Origin: Polytrichum commune
Taxonomy: Eukaryota; Streptophyta; Polytrichopsida; Polytrichales; Polytrichaceae
Reading direction: 5' to 3'
Assembly (NCBI GenBank): GCA_950295325.1
Contig: OX485806.1
Coordinates: 49,843,169 to 49,907,168, forward strand
DNA length: 64,000 bases
Position numbers and translations under genes: made by a program. The notes beneath the pieces are model-generated. The model saw nothing but the letters and a program-made list of their open reading frames with translations, was not told where the DNA came from and did not search any database. Every line of letters starts with the position of its first letter. Within the stretch, counting starts at the first letter, position 1. This document shows, piece after piece, positions 1 through 11,620 of the stretch.

Positions 1-173
1 TCCTAACCCTTGCGGGTAGACACATATGGAATGTACGTCCACATGTGCATGTGTGAAGCCCACAAGGAGAAGTCAATAATTAGAATTATACAGATGTATC
101 AGTCAAAAGCTTAAAATAATGATCCATCAATAAACAAATAACCCATGAAAGCAGCCTTCAAAGTAAGAACTAC

Positions 174-1189
174 CTTGTTGTTGAAGGCTGCTTTGACGTT
201 GGGTTGAGACAGGCAGACGCAGCATATTGGAATCGCCTGGCTCTGATGACCCTCCAACAGAAGGACCTCTTCCAGGTGCAGTAAGTCCATTTGCTCGCCT
301 GCCACTGCCAGAAGCAACAAGTGCTTTACACTATAGAGCGCCATAATTTAAGTTAAACAAGACAGTTTGATAGTCTGAAATAAGGATCGGTGCTAGTCAA
401 ATTTTGCACTGAACTACAGAAATTTACTCACTGCACACCGAAATAATGATTACGCAAAATCATTTGTCTCTATTATAAACACCTGAGTGAAAATAAGAGA
501 TGCACATAGCTTAGGTCTTTCCAAGACCAATCCTAATAGAACTGAGAATACGATTGATTGCAGATAATAAAAGTTCCAAAACATTTAGTGACAGAATGTG
601 AGGTTTCGAAATTGCAAATAATCGAGACAGATACAGGTCAACAATAGAAAGCTCTAAGCAGAGCCGGTGCAAACGGAGCTTGCACTTCACGGTTGATACA
701 ATCATGGCGGCCCTGATATTCCTTTCAACTCATAATGCTCACTACCTACAACTACAACAGGAACTAAAATGATGTCAAACCAAAATGAATGAGTTAGAAA
801 TAAATTTACTAAAAAAATAAAAAATAAAAAACAACAACAACAACATAAAGAGAAACAAATAAAAATATCAAAAGCTGGCAGATGCTGGACCACCGCCCAT
901 GTCTGCAGTAAGAAACCTAGCAGGATGGAGAACTTCGTGCGCTTGAAGCAACTTACCCAGGGTTGGTGAAAGCGGCTAGAGTGGAGGTTCGAGCTTTAGG
1001 GGAGACAGAGGAAGCCGGCTGGGGAGTCACAGCCGCGACAGCAGAGACCCTTTTGGAAGGGCCAGGCCCTCCGCCCTTCGCAGGTATTGATAAAACCCCC
1101 CCTGCCCGTGCAAAACCAATATCACTTGCTCTTCCAGCCCTTTTCAACTGTGCATCACTCCGGTCTCCCTTGCTTTGATGATGGGACAT
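174..1189 (-). CDS. eIF4G: eIF4G translation initiation factor, N-terminal exons (partial)
   Basis: Scaffold of the cytoplasmic cap-binding complex eIF4F, which links eIF4E, eIF4A and eIF3 at the mRNA 5' end. Two exons are visible: 957-1189 and 174-304. The proposed start at 1189 gives MSHHQSKGDRSD followed by a GRAS-type run, which fits the conserved plant eIF4G N-terminus (MS-x-NQS...DRS...GR). An in-frame upstream ATG at 1324 is possible but does not fit the family start. Exon 1 ends at a GTAAGT donor (GT at 956-955) with two bases left over. The acceptor after CTTCTGGCAG supplies the third base, so phase is kept through the Gly codon. Exon 2 is Gly/Ser/Pro-rich and ends at a GTAGTT donor. 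The rest, including the MIF4G and MA3 domains, lies beyond the left edge. The call rests on the short N-terminal motif, splice phase and composition. Confidence 0.6.
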
Positions 1190-1560
1190 ATATCCCGTGG
1201 TTTTAATAGCCTCCCTTGGAAATCTACAATGCAGATCTGCGATCCACCTACACTCTTCAAGACTTGAGAAAACGGCCTTGAGACAGCGGCCTGGAACGGA
1301 GTGATTATCGACTGTCTCAACCATGCACGAAACTTACCCTCTAGGAATATCTCAACTCACAATCTACAGGCTCGGCACAAGCCCCAAGTGCGCCGACGTT
1401 TGCCCTCACAAACCCTGCACATTGACAAGCACCTCTAAGCACCCACACAATCTCTCCACTTCCTGAGATCCACTTCCAGCAAAGAGGACCAAGTAACAGA
1501 ACCCTAACACGGCACCAACTATATTATCTTTTGCGCCGTTTTAGCACTCGAAAGAGACGG
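1190..1560 (-). promoter_or_regulatory. 5' UTR / proximal promoter region of eIF4G
   Basis: Less AT-rich stretch immediately upstream of the proposed eIF4G start on the minus strand. The reading frame stays open upstream to an in-frame ATG at 1324, so part of this may be leader or an alternative N-terminus. No certain TATA box or transcription start was identified. Beyond about 1,700 the sequence turns strongly AT-rich and gene-free. Confidence 0.3.
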
Positions 1561-2445
1561 TACAGCAGAAGCAGGTGACAACATGGGAGCGGGCAGGGAG
1601 CCTTTGGCTAAGATCGGTGCTGGCATGAATTAGACACGGGGTTGGAATGATAAAGGTGCACATCGTTTAAAAACACAAACTGGGGGAACAGCAAGACCAG
1701 AATAGTGCGGGTATCACCATGATGCTATGCGAAATATATAGTCAGCCCTTCGTAATTGTTAACAGTTGGGAGGTTGTAAAAAATAAACACTTCAGGGTAC
1801 TCACATGGAATTTGGTAACCTTGTTTTAAATATTTATAAACATGCAAACATGGTTATTGAATTAAGGCTCTGCAATGCTCTACCCAATTGTTGACGACAA
1901 TATATGATTAGGTAGCGGATAATGAAATTCCAAATAATATTGAAATACTTATTTGGAATGCGTTATTTGTATTGTCAAATATTCTTAAATTTGATATCAA
2001 GACCACTTATTAGTTGTTTTTTTGAATATTGGCATGTGCTATGGGGCAATGAAAATTGTCCCCAAGATGTTCACTTTGAACAATCATTTTCATAATATTA
2101 TTAATAATAATAATAAAATATTTATCATGTTTTGTGATTATACCCTATATGAACTCAAATAAAATAAATTAAGGGTAAAATGTTTGTTTAAAAGTTTTGG
2201 GATCGAAAATCAAATCAAAGAAGTAATTGCTTGTTTTCAAGTGAACATATAAAAGAAAGTTGTACAAGGCAAATATTAAACTACATCCATACTTTGAATT
2301 GGCAACATCATCATTGTTTTACATCAAAAAAAATTGAAACATTTGACTGTAAATAATAATACATTAATTGTTTTGGCCCCTTAAGTAAAATTTAAAGATG
2401 AGTAATATTTGTTGCCTTGCAAACTCTCGATATTTTGCTAGCCCA

Positions 2446-2886
2446 ATTCATGTGCAAACAAGCAGTTTATCTCCTCCTCTTTATTTTTATTTTTTTACCC
2501 TACACCCTCCATCTATTCTACCACATTATTCCAAATGCAAAGAACATGTTTAATTTAACTCTAGTGTCAATAATCTAAAGTTTGAAATGCACGTGTATAG
2601 AACATGCCCAAAAATAATAGTTGAAATTTTAATGGTTGAGCACTTTAGCACAAAGGGAATAAGCCATGTGCAAACGAGAGGTTTATCTCCTTTTCGTCAC
2701 TTTTATCTCTATTTTTCTATCTTTACACCTCCACATATTTCACCACAACTTATACAAATGTGAGAAACACGTTCACTTCAATGCTAGTGTTGAAATCTAA
2801 ATGTTGAAATGTACGTGTATAAAACATACATGAAAATGGCAGTTGATAATTGATTGGTTAACTACTTTGGAGTTCATCACAAAGGC
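2446..2886. repeat. Two-copy tandem duplication, unit about 220 bp
   Basis: Copy 1 is about 2446-2661 and copy 2 about 2662-2886. Both begin around CATGTGCAAAC and share, in the same order, a TTTATCTCC block, a pyrimidine-rich stretch, a GAAATG...ACGTGTAT block and an ATAAGCCAT end. The offset between matching anchors is about 216 bp. The copies have diverged, so the duplication is old. The rest of 1,561-3,340 is AT-rich and shows no coding potential. Confidence 0.7.
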
Positions 2887-3340
2887 CATAAGCCATATCC
2901 AACCTTAGGTCATTAATGGACATAAGTATATAAATAGGATAAAGTATAACTCTTTGTAATAGGCTCAAAATAGGCTCGAAGAGATTTAGTATGAACTTCA
3001 ATATGTATTGACATCATATTTGTCACTAGGGACACCAAATGAAATGTTATCTCACAAAACTGAGAAATATAGTTGTATATTAACATGGACATCATTCAAA
3101 ACGTGTCATTAATTTGAGTTAAGTTTGTTGTTGAAGATATCAATTGTTAAGATAGGGTCGCCTACAGTTGGCCCCAAATACGTTGCAAAAGTTGGCACAA
3201 TATCTAACAAAACCTAACAACCTATGTTTGGAGCCATAAATTGATGTGTTTTTAGCCATGTGATGATTTTGGGTTGGTAATTGTAATAGTTTTATGCTTT
3301 ACGATGCCATATAGATTCCCCACAATGTTTGACATATAGG

Positions 3341-3434
3341 GTTGTGCGCCAGCCCGAGGGTTTACTTGGATGTTACATCATGAGGGCAAGGGCGGGATAT
3401 AACATCCAAATAAACCCTCAAGCCAGGGCGCAAC
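3341..3434. repeat. Fold-back element (94 bp, arms of about 39 bp)
   Basis: The segment starts GTTGTGCGCCAGCCCGAGGG and ends with its imperfect reverse complement (…CCTCAAGCCAGGGCGCAAC). The arms are 3341-3379 and 3396-3434, with a 16-base G-rich loop. It is much more GC-rich than the flanks. This is consistent with a small MITE or other fold-back element; no clear target duplication was found. Confidence 0.7.
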
Positions 3435-4244
3435 CTAGCGTAAAAGTTTTGGTCCATCTTTATTTAGTAATTTAATGAACTTAAAAAAAACTTAACAGTG
3501 CATTGCACTGTTAATTGAATTTACCAAGGTGATAACATCTTATAAAATGACACCTTTTATGAAGGAAAAAAACATGCCAAAGGTTTACAACAATGGAAAT
3601 CACTTTGATAAGTTGGTAATAATTAAAACATGTGACAACATCCTAAGAAAGCTACCAAGTCATTTGTACATCCATTGCATAAACAAGAAATTGCTCGCAT
3701 ACATTTGAATATGCTTAATGTCATCCACACATATATGAGAAGAATATGTGTTGCAAGAAACATTGATGTGTTTAATAGCATTTGATAAGAAGATAGCTCC
3801 ATTATAGGGGTTGTAAGGGCATCCCCAGGAGAGATAGTAAGCAACCCGCCAAAAAGAATATATTATATGGTGTTTAGGGTGTTTGGGGAGCCCTCCATCT
3901 TGGGCGGGGCCGCTCATCTTGAGTCAGAGCCCACCAAAGCCTAGGCATACCCCCGGTATAATTAGGAAGCAATCAATAAGACAACGACACCTATTATCTG
4001 ACATGGGATAAAGTAGGATATCGGAGTATCTGATATTAAAGTAATCTCTTGGCGGGCCGGAGGAGGGCCGCCATATGAACCATTTATGGCGTTGGAAGGC
4101 CTTTACTATACCCGGGCCGCTTCTAAATTATGCCGGACCGGACATTGGTGGGGATCAATTTATGCCGGTACCGCCACCTAAGAACCCGGGATGCCCCATT
4201 TTTGGCGTTGGCATGCCCTATGGCGAGGCTGCTGGGGACGCCCT
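3435..4244. other. Intergenic DNA with no recognisable gene
   Basis: AT-rich to about 3,830, then a GC-rich patch with repeated GGGCCG/CCGG motifs at 3,900-4,240. A 21-bp palindrome with 10-bp arms lies at 3493-3513. Open frames here match no family I know. Confidence 0.4.
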
Positions 4245-4252
4245 AAAGCACA

Positions 4253-4661
4253 CACGGGTAGATCACTCCATTGTCAAGTTGAACACCACGTGTGACCAAA
4301 AAAAATCTTCTTTTGGTAAGTTGCACCACCAAAATGTGTCAAAATTTTATCAAATTTTTTTCATGAGTAGATATTCACAACAACTATCACATAGTCAAAA
4401 GAGGTAACTAAATTTGATGATTTGTTCTTTTCATAAAACATACCATTTCTAACTAGAATGACACATAATTAAACTTAAACAATTACTAAAAAAATAAATA
4501 TGAGTAAAAATTTCAAAAAAATATACAAAAGATACTATCAATGGTTATGTACATGTAGAAAAAATATCATAAATTTTAAAATTATATATGGCATGTAATA
4601 TAGGGGTAGCAAACTTTGTCCGCACGTGGTGTCAACTTGACAATGAAGTGACCTCCCCGTG
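4253..4661. mobile_element. MITE with about 48-bp TIRs and 8-bp TSD (hAT-like)
   Basis: The left end (4253-4300) begins CACGGGTAGATCACTCCATT. The right end, read in reverse complement from 4661, begins CACGGGGAGGTCACTTCATT and stays alignable for about 48 bp with a few mismatches and one gap. Both ends are flanked by the perfect 8-bp direct repeat AAAGCACA (4245-4252 and 4662-4669). Eight-base target duplications are typical of hAT transposons. The 409-bp length, AT-rich core and absence of an ORF fit a non-autonomous MITE. The terminal bases are not the usual hAT CA-GGG consensus, so the superfamily rests on TSD length. Confidence 0.8.
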
Positions 4662-4669
4662 AAAGCACA

Positions 4670-7600
4670 ACAAATTACAACCAAAATTGATTGTGGAGAT
4701 CTAAGTTTCTATTGGCGCCCACAACCCACTCAACTACTATGGTTAAACATGCATCCTACATGCATATTGCATGTAACAATGTCCACTACCATTATTTTCC
4801 TATATTTCTAAGCACTGAACATCTACAAAGATATCTTCACTCCAACTTCCCAACATCTAAAGCTTCAATGTTATCTTTGTCATTCATGCCAAGAATTTTG
4901 ACTCAGCAATGGCATAGTCTCCCAACTTCTCCAACATCTACAACAATCTCCTTCCTACAATGTCTTGCAACTTCCAAAATATGATTTGAGCTCATTTATG
5001 ATCCCTTCCATATTATGTTGTTAAGCAAGGATTTAAAGTTCTTTGATTGTCTAGGTCCATCTCATATTTCGTACGTTTCTCCTCAATTTAGAAATTGTGG
5101 TCCACCCCTCCCCAGAAATAGATATGAAACTCAATTACCAACCAATGCAATTATAACATATGCACCTCAAATTTAATCCTAACCATTGCACCTTAATAAT
5201 TGGCATCCAACAAGTTTGCATTTTCATTACACATACAAGTGACCTAGGTATTAAGCATCCCATTATGAGCTTAGGAATATGCATCTTTGACTACATAATT
5301 TTGCTAACAACATCAATAGGGCAAATACCCACAATGTTGCAAATACGCTACTAGTTGAAACTACCTTGTTTGCATAACAACAAAAATTGCATTGTCAATA
5401 TCAATATTGACAATATAATTGCATAAAAAACATAAGATTGAAGGTCATATTTAACTCACAAACTTGGCATTGGTTTTTTTTGCTCTGCAAGTTCCTAAAT
5501 GATGAAATGAGCCTATGCTCATTCAAACTTGGAAGGCTTTGTGGATTGGTTTGAACACAATATTTTCATGTTGCAACACCTCTTCCGCAACCAAAGCCTC
5601 CTACAACTCAACTATGCACAAAGTAGTTCTTTTTGTAAGCACACCTATTGTACAAATGATAATCCTTGCCAAAAATTGCTTCATGTGCATTAGTTTAAAT
5701 AAAATTTCTAAGACAAAGTTGTCATTCACTCCTCCCCCTCCAACCACGTCTCAAGTTTGCAAATGAATGAATTTTAAAATGTATATCTTGTTCAAACCAT
5801 TTTAAGTGCTGAAGGAATCATCGATGGCTTACAAATATGTGCAGTGTTGCATTTCTCCTCAAAACATGCCAATTGGCTCCTATGTATTGGTAATTATCTT
5901 TGCAGTTGTTTTTGTAGTTGCAATGTTGGCATTTTTTGTTTTTGCTTCTCATTAAGAACACCAATTTTTTTTCAAGGCATAGATTTGTATTCATAGTTTT
6001 TGCCACTATTCACATACCAAAAAACCATGAATGATTAAGTGGCGAATCCCACATTTGGGTGTTGAGAGAATGAAACTTGTTGTCCTACTAATAGACCATG
6101 TGCCACACCTTGTATTATCCATCATTATGTATGGTTGTCTAGTAGTTGAAGCCACATAAAGTGTTGGCAATATTTGAATGATGGTAATTTTTATTTTAGT
6201 TTTTAAAGAGAAAAAATCACTATCTTAACAACGTGGCCATTCTTAGTTTTAAAAACATTTGGGAGCTATGCATTGTATTTGACTATACCCCTTCCCTAAA
6301 ATCCTATCTAGAATTTTCTAAATAACAATGACATTATAGTGGCTCAAGCTCGTGGAATAAACCTCAAACTACTCACATATTTTTCATCCCATTATGTTTC
6401 CATTACAAACACATCATTACCAAGGTCATATAAATGTATACATAACTTATACTCCAGGGTGTGTTACAATCTTGAACCACAAGTTCTTGAGACCTTGAAA
6501 CCATTTGATTTTCATGTATGGGGAACCCTCATGCAATAAATGCGTATTTTGTATGATATTATTTCTCAATGTTGGAGGAATCATTTTATTGTGAAACCTA
6601 AAACCAATCCTATGATGGAAACATGTTTGTTGTTGTAAATGGCATTGTTGTCCCACCAAATTTTGAAATCAATCTATTCCATTATTTATCATTCTTTCAA
6701 TGAATACCACAAGTTTTTAAAGTCTATAGCCAATACACATATTTATTGTTTATTTATTGATTTATCTGAAGTTACTTTAAGGAAAAAATCCACAATATAT
6801 TTGTGTTGTGATGGACTTCCACATATGTTTTGAAATATGATTGGTTTCATTAAATGCAGTTTGGGTGACCCATTTGTCCCCATTGTGAAATGGAAGGAAA
6901 ATCATGGTCACAAATGCTTACACATTAGTAAAAATGACTTTGTAATAACAATTGATATTTGTATACCATTAGAACATGGGAAGAGTAATTCCTAACTATT
7001 GGTTCCCTAGGTGCTAGGATTACATACTAATGGAGTCATCTAGATAGAAATAGGTTTTGTAAACTTGATGTGATAGGAATTTTACAAGGATTCACATTTG
7101 TGTGTGGTCATACACGTATCATTAATTTTATTTGATAAATCCATTGGCACATTTCCCAATTCCTTAATATTAGCATGTCATCTCAATTTGTATTCACCAA
7201 AACTTTGATATGGAGCAAAATCATTCTCACAATTTTTTATGGTTTATGGTCTTCAAATAATGTCTAGCCAAGAAAACACCAATTATTGATCTTTCATGTT
7301 TTACCTGATTAGTACCAAACCAAGTGCAAATGTTGTGAACTATTATAAATCATGATAGTTTGTCATGCAAGGGACTACCATTATGCCCCATTAAAAACAT
7401 CCATTTTATGCTCCAAAATGCTTGTAAAATTGTATCACCCCCAACATCACCCAATCCTATGACATGTTTGAGATTTGAGACACACTTGTGGTCAATTTCA
7501 GCATACAAAAACCTATAAGAGTGGCAAACGGGTTGTCCCATGCAACATGTTTTATCATATTATTTTTGTTTTTTGCAAGGAATTTGGCCCATCAAATTGT

Positions 7601-7865
7601 GGGTTTTTTTTTCTTTAACATATGAATATTGAAGTTGGTTCACCTCAAATGAACCAAACCTTTGTGGTACCCTTTATGTTGTGCAAAACATGGGAACAAC
7701 AAAATTGAGTGCAAATAAGTCTCACATCCTCCTACCATCATATAATTATACGGTTTGACAAATGTATTTAGTATTTTGCATGATCTTGAGATCCTTCATT
7801 TGTTGTTCATATTTGAAGCAATGTTTTGCATGAGGTCCCACAAAGCCGCCTTCCCACCAAATGTA
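4670..7865. other. AT-rich DNA without a recognisable gene
   Basis: About 3.2 kb of AT-rich sequence with only short open frames and low-complexity predicted peptides. No domain, splice structure, TIR or LTR could be supported. It resembles the AT-rich block at 22.0-25.8 kb in composition, and both may be decayed transposon DNA. Confidence 0.4.
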
Positions 7866-8337
7866 CATGATGTGGGAGCACACGAACACCAAAAGTTTCC
7901 GGATAGGCGTTTTTCAATGTCTAATCCGGTTTGTCCGGATGATCCGAGTATCGTCTAGGGATTCTATGAAGTGTAGGATGTCAAAGACCTTTTTTTCCTG
8001 CTTGAAAATTGACCACCGGCCGGATCGGCTTTCCGGATTCGGATGGTCCTTTGGAAGTCATTGTTCCGGGACTTGCCTTTCGGATTAAACCTCTATAATT
8101 AAGTCTTACTCCTATGTGCATCTTTACTCAATACCTACCTATCTATATCCTACCTCCAATGATGATTTGGTTCATCCAGTGAAGACGTCCCTGTATGGTT
8201 AGAATCCAGATTTCTCTCACAACCAGTCTTGATCGGCCTAATCTTTCTTGGCAAGTCACACAGAGAATCCGGATGGTGCCCCGGAACTACAACGACAAAA
8301 ATGTCAAGATTCGTCCGGATATCTGTTAATCCGGCAT

Positions 8338-8791
8338 AACTGGGCGATCCGAGCCACTTTCCGGATTGCTCCGTCCAAGGGTTGTGAGACCTCTTCAGAA
8401 GGTCGGATGGCGTAAGTCCGACACCTCCCTCATCTTACCCAATCCTAACGATGGCTATCTCACATGGACGTTACCCAAGCATCCGGAATAATGAGGTTTC
8501 TTTCCCACTACTCGCTGGAAATGACCTCCGGACCAAAACCCTAACCGTTTCGGTTTTTCTCCTCCTTCCGACAGACCGATCCGGCTACAAAGAACTTAGG
8601 TTCTACTAAGTCTGAGATGACTGGGCGATCCGTACCACTTTCCGAATTGCCCCGCCTAAGGGCCGTGAGACCTTTTCAGAAGGTCGGATGGCGTACGTCC
8701 GGCACCTCCCTGATCTTACCCAGTCCTAACGACGGCTATCTCACGTAGACGTTACCCAGACGTCCGGAATAATGAGGTTTCCTTCCCACTA
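8338..8791. repeat. Tandem duplication, period about 281 bp
   Basis: Two copies, 8338-8511 and 8619-8791, share ACTGGGCGATCCG at the start, then CAGAAGGTCGGATGGCGTA, then TCCGGAATAATGAGGTTTC near the end. They are well conserved, so the duplication is fairly recent. It lies in the non-coding left part of the 7871-13985 unit. Confidence 0.8.
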
Positions 8792-9369
8792 CACTCAAAA
8801 AAGATCCATAGTATTGCAGTCAAATCCGATCCGGGTTTCCTCTCCTTTGTCCTATCCATATTTCCTGCTCATTCATTCTCTCTAGAGCTGCAACATTCTC
8901 CTAACAGTCCATGCACCAAACAAATCAGAATAGATGGAGAACTAGAGTTTTATTGAGTAGGGAACAACAAAATACAACAACGGAGAAGATAACACTTTTC
9001 CAGCTCCTTATTCAGCCTTAAGTAGAGACTGTAATCCGTAACTACGAATGGCGGCCCAGTTGGCCGCCCAAAAAACCCTAGCAGCGAGAAATCCAGAAAC
9101 TCGCCCTTCGCGGAATTTCCGGATCTCGATCCGTTTTTTGTGCTGACGAAAAATTTGAATTTACAGTTTTGCCAAAATTCAAAAGTATCCTAAACCTTGT
9201 CTGCCTAATTTTGATCTACCTAGAGCCGCATGCCTAAGTCTAAATTAAGTGGTACGATGCTTCTTCGAAGCCGTCCCGTCCTTGGAGTGACTCGCGGGGC
9301 CATTGATGGCAGAGGAGCCTCCTCCGGGGGTCAAAAGCCGATGTTCCTACAACCTCGTAAATACCCTCC

Positions 9370-10353
9370 TCATGTTTGGGGAGGGGGCGATTTCTTCCTT
9401 GGAATCGCCTGCAGCGGACGGATCCTCTCCTGATCCATCACCGGTCCGGACCGCGCTGTTTCGGAAGCCTTTTTCTCCTTCCGGGAGCTCTGGACGGCTG
9501 AAGGGTCACTTCCGGTGGTCCGCTCCCTGTTTCGGCCACAAGAAACTGAAGTCGTCCGGGGATCCGTAGCTGACATCACGTGTGAGGGTGGGGGCGCCCA
9601 CTGCTCCACTATTATACAATCCGGAGCAGGAGCTGGCGAGACCTGCGACATCGGTGCCTTACCCCGATCCGAAGTCTTCGTCCGATCCGGTATCCTCATC
9701 ATTTCTAGAATTCTGGCCTTTTTCGGTGTTCTGGACCGCTCTGATGTCCTGCCCCGATCCGGATTCGGTGATTGCCCACGTCCGGATCTGGCTGACTGTT
9801 TTGTGCTCTTCTGTCGAACCTGGGATGAGCGGGTGCGTTCCGGAACATAACTCTTCTCCCGATCCGAAAATCTTCCGGATTCTGGTGGCTTGGAAGTTCT
9901 TGCTAGCTGACTAGGCCCCGCACCCGCACCCGCCTGAGAGGCCGGAACTAGCTCAACCTCCCCTATAACCTCATACAACGTGCCTGCTGGAGATCCGGGT
10001 GGACTTGGATAGAGCATCCGTCTGGGGGTACCACTCAGAGGCAGAAACTTCTGGATCTCCTTGAGCAGATCCTTCATCGAGCGGGAGTACTTCACCAAGA
10101 TCTGGAGCGTTTGTCGGGCGGAAGACGGTTCCGCTGACTCCATTAATTGGTCATAGAGGTGCGCCTTGTTGACGACTTCTCCCGGATGGCCCACTAATTC
10201 CCGGACCCGGCTTAGAACTATAGCTTGTTCCGCTTGGTACTTCCGGATCTCCTTGCTCTTCTGGGTGAGGTCATGTGTCATAGTGGCCACTTGCGCTGCG
10301 AACTGCGCCTTCTCCGTCTCCAGGGTCTCTACCTGCTGTAGAGACCTCCTACA
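9370..10353 (-). CDS. Coiled-coil / RS-rich protein of the 7871-13985 element (fragment)
   Basis: Uninterrupted frame of about 327 codons with no recognised family. The N-terminal part (about 100 residues, containing VETLETEKAQF and KSKEIRKYQAEQ) is charged and heptad-like, so a coiled coil is likely. The middle is Pro/Gly-rich. The C-terminal half is strongly Arg/Ser/Asp-rich (repeats such as SDREKS and TSERSRTPKK), resembling RS-type nucleic-acid-binding or disordered regions. The frame is open upstream to 10353, where a TAA (10354-10356) coincides with the edge of the nested segment. It is therefore probably the C-terminal part of the protein that starts in 12384-13401. The first ATG within it is near 10281. 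The long intact frame suggests recent coding constraint. Confidence 0.5.
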   Translation of the reverse strand, partial: CRRSLQQVETLETEKAQFAAQVATMTHDLTQKSKEIRKYQAEQAIVLSRVRELVGHPGEVVNKAHLYDQLMESAEPSSARQTLQILVKYSRSMKDLLKEIQKFLPLSGTPRRMLYPSPPGSPAGTLYEVIGEVELVPASQAGAGAGPSQLARTSKPPESGRFSDREKSYVPERTRSSQVRQKSTKQSARSGRGQSPNPDRGRTSERSRTPKKARILEMMRIPDRTKTSDRGKAPMSQVSPAPAPDCIIVEQWAPPPSHVMSATDPRTTSVSCGRNRERTTGSDPSAVQSSRKEKKASETARSGPVMDQERIRPLQAIPRKKSPPPQT

Positions 10354-10437
10354 TTAAGCAGCGCAAGGAGATTGAGTTCGGCAACAATCCAAATCCAGGT
10401 GACAGAGAAGTGAGGGAGCCGTTCGGAGGAAGCCAAA

Positions 10438-10520
10438 GGGACCGAAAGCGAACTGGAGGGGACCGAGAGCAAACTGGAGGGACCGAGAGCAAACTGGAGG
10501 GGACCGAGAGCAAACTGGGA
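10438..10520. repeat. Tandem array of 20-22 bp units (about 4 copies)
   Basis: Four adjacent units of GGGACCGAGAGCAAACTGGA with small differences; the first has GAAAGCGAACT. Long open frames here are by-products of the repeat. Confidence 0.85.
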
Positions 10521-11163
10521 GCAGGAAGGAGAGAGAGACCACGTGGCGACCGAGGAGTGAAGGCCCGACAAAGGGGGAGGCTGCGAGCCCATGGAGGCTG
10601 CGAGACGAGAGGCCGGCCACTTCCCCCTCTTATGGGACCCACAGGCCTACCTCGCCTAAGTAATTAGGGTTACGGCCTAATAAGCCGCGGGCAACCTATT
10701 AGTGAAAACCTTTGGATTATATAGGTTAAGGCCCAAATTTTGTAGTGAACGTTCTAGTGACTTTTTACATTAGTAGGCTAGGAGCCACGTAATAGATTAG
10801 TGAAGTAGAGACAGTAAACCCCTTGGACAAAGGGAGACGAAAGGACATGACCGAGGGGGGGATGAAATCCTTTCGGATGAACATTAACTACTCCTACTCT
10901 TTTAATGAACTTATGCAATGAAGATGAATGGATGAAAACAATGTGGATGAATGGAGGAAAGGGGTTGTAACTACCAATGGCACATCTAGGCGGTTAAGAC
11001 ATGCCCGAATGTACCTCATGGGCAGATCTATATTAAGCACGTGTCAGTCTATTTATAGATCTGACAGGGCTGAATGTAGACTGTGAAGACATACAGGGCT
11101 AAAATTAGTAAATACAGACATTTAAAGACCTAACCGCCACATCTTAGTTTACCTTGATTTCAA

Positions 11164-11175
11164 GCCTATATAAAG
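11164..11175 (+). promoter_or_regulatory. TATA-box-like motif
   Basis: CCTATATAAAGG on the plus strand, about 60 bp upstream of the run of GGAT/ATCC hairpins. Its context is compatible with a retroelement or gene promoter, but no coding sequence follows in the plus direction. Confidence 0.3.
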
Positions 11176-11229
11176 GGGCCACATATGGCACCTAATTCAC
11201 CTCATTCTAAACACGAGCCATCCGAGGTG

Positions 11230-11620
11230 GAGGACGACGCGCTTGAAGACTAAAGGATATAACCTATCCTCGCATTTGAAGACTAAAGGATTGTAATCCT
11301 CGCAATTGCAAATTCAAAGGGATTGAGATATTATCCCCGAACTTGAAGGCGTAAAGGATTGAAGAATCCTCGAAATGATTCAAAACTTTAGAGGATAAGA
11401 AATCTTAGAGTTTCTTCAACACGAAGAGGATCAAGGATCCGTAGAAAATTGAGATTTTGGAAAATCAAATAAACTGGAGGAACTTTTGGAGACATTGATT
11501 TGGGAGTTGATTAAACTTGAAGGCGTAAAGCCAAAATTGGCAGTACTCGAAATAATTAAAAAAATGGAGCAAAGCCAAATTGGATACCTAGAGCTACTCG
11601 AGTGTGATTTGAGGTAGATT
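11230..11620 (+). repeat. Series of short hairpin-forming units (TTGAAG.C..AAAGGAT..ATCCTCG)
   Basis: Imperfect units of about 30-80 bp, each with AAAGGAT or AAAGGGAT, a few bases, then ATCC(T/C)CG. Examples start near 11238, 11276 and 11338. The complementary GGAT/ATCC pairs would give short stem-loops in a plus-strand transcript. Confidence 0.5.

Noticed and set aside
3660-3917. 85-codon minus-strand frame with GCPYNPYNGAIF
   Set aside because: No recognised domain or splice structure. Not strong enough to call a gene.
10349-10667. Several overlapping open frames on both strands near 10.4-10.7 kb
   Set aside because: They follow from GC-rich sequence and the 20-22 bp tandem array; no family resemblance.
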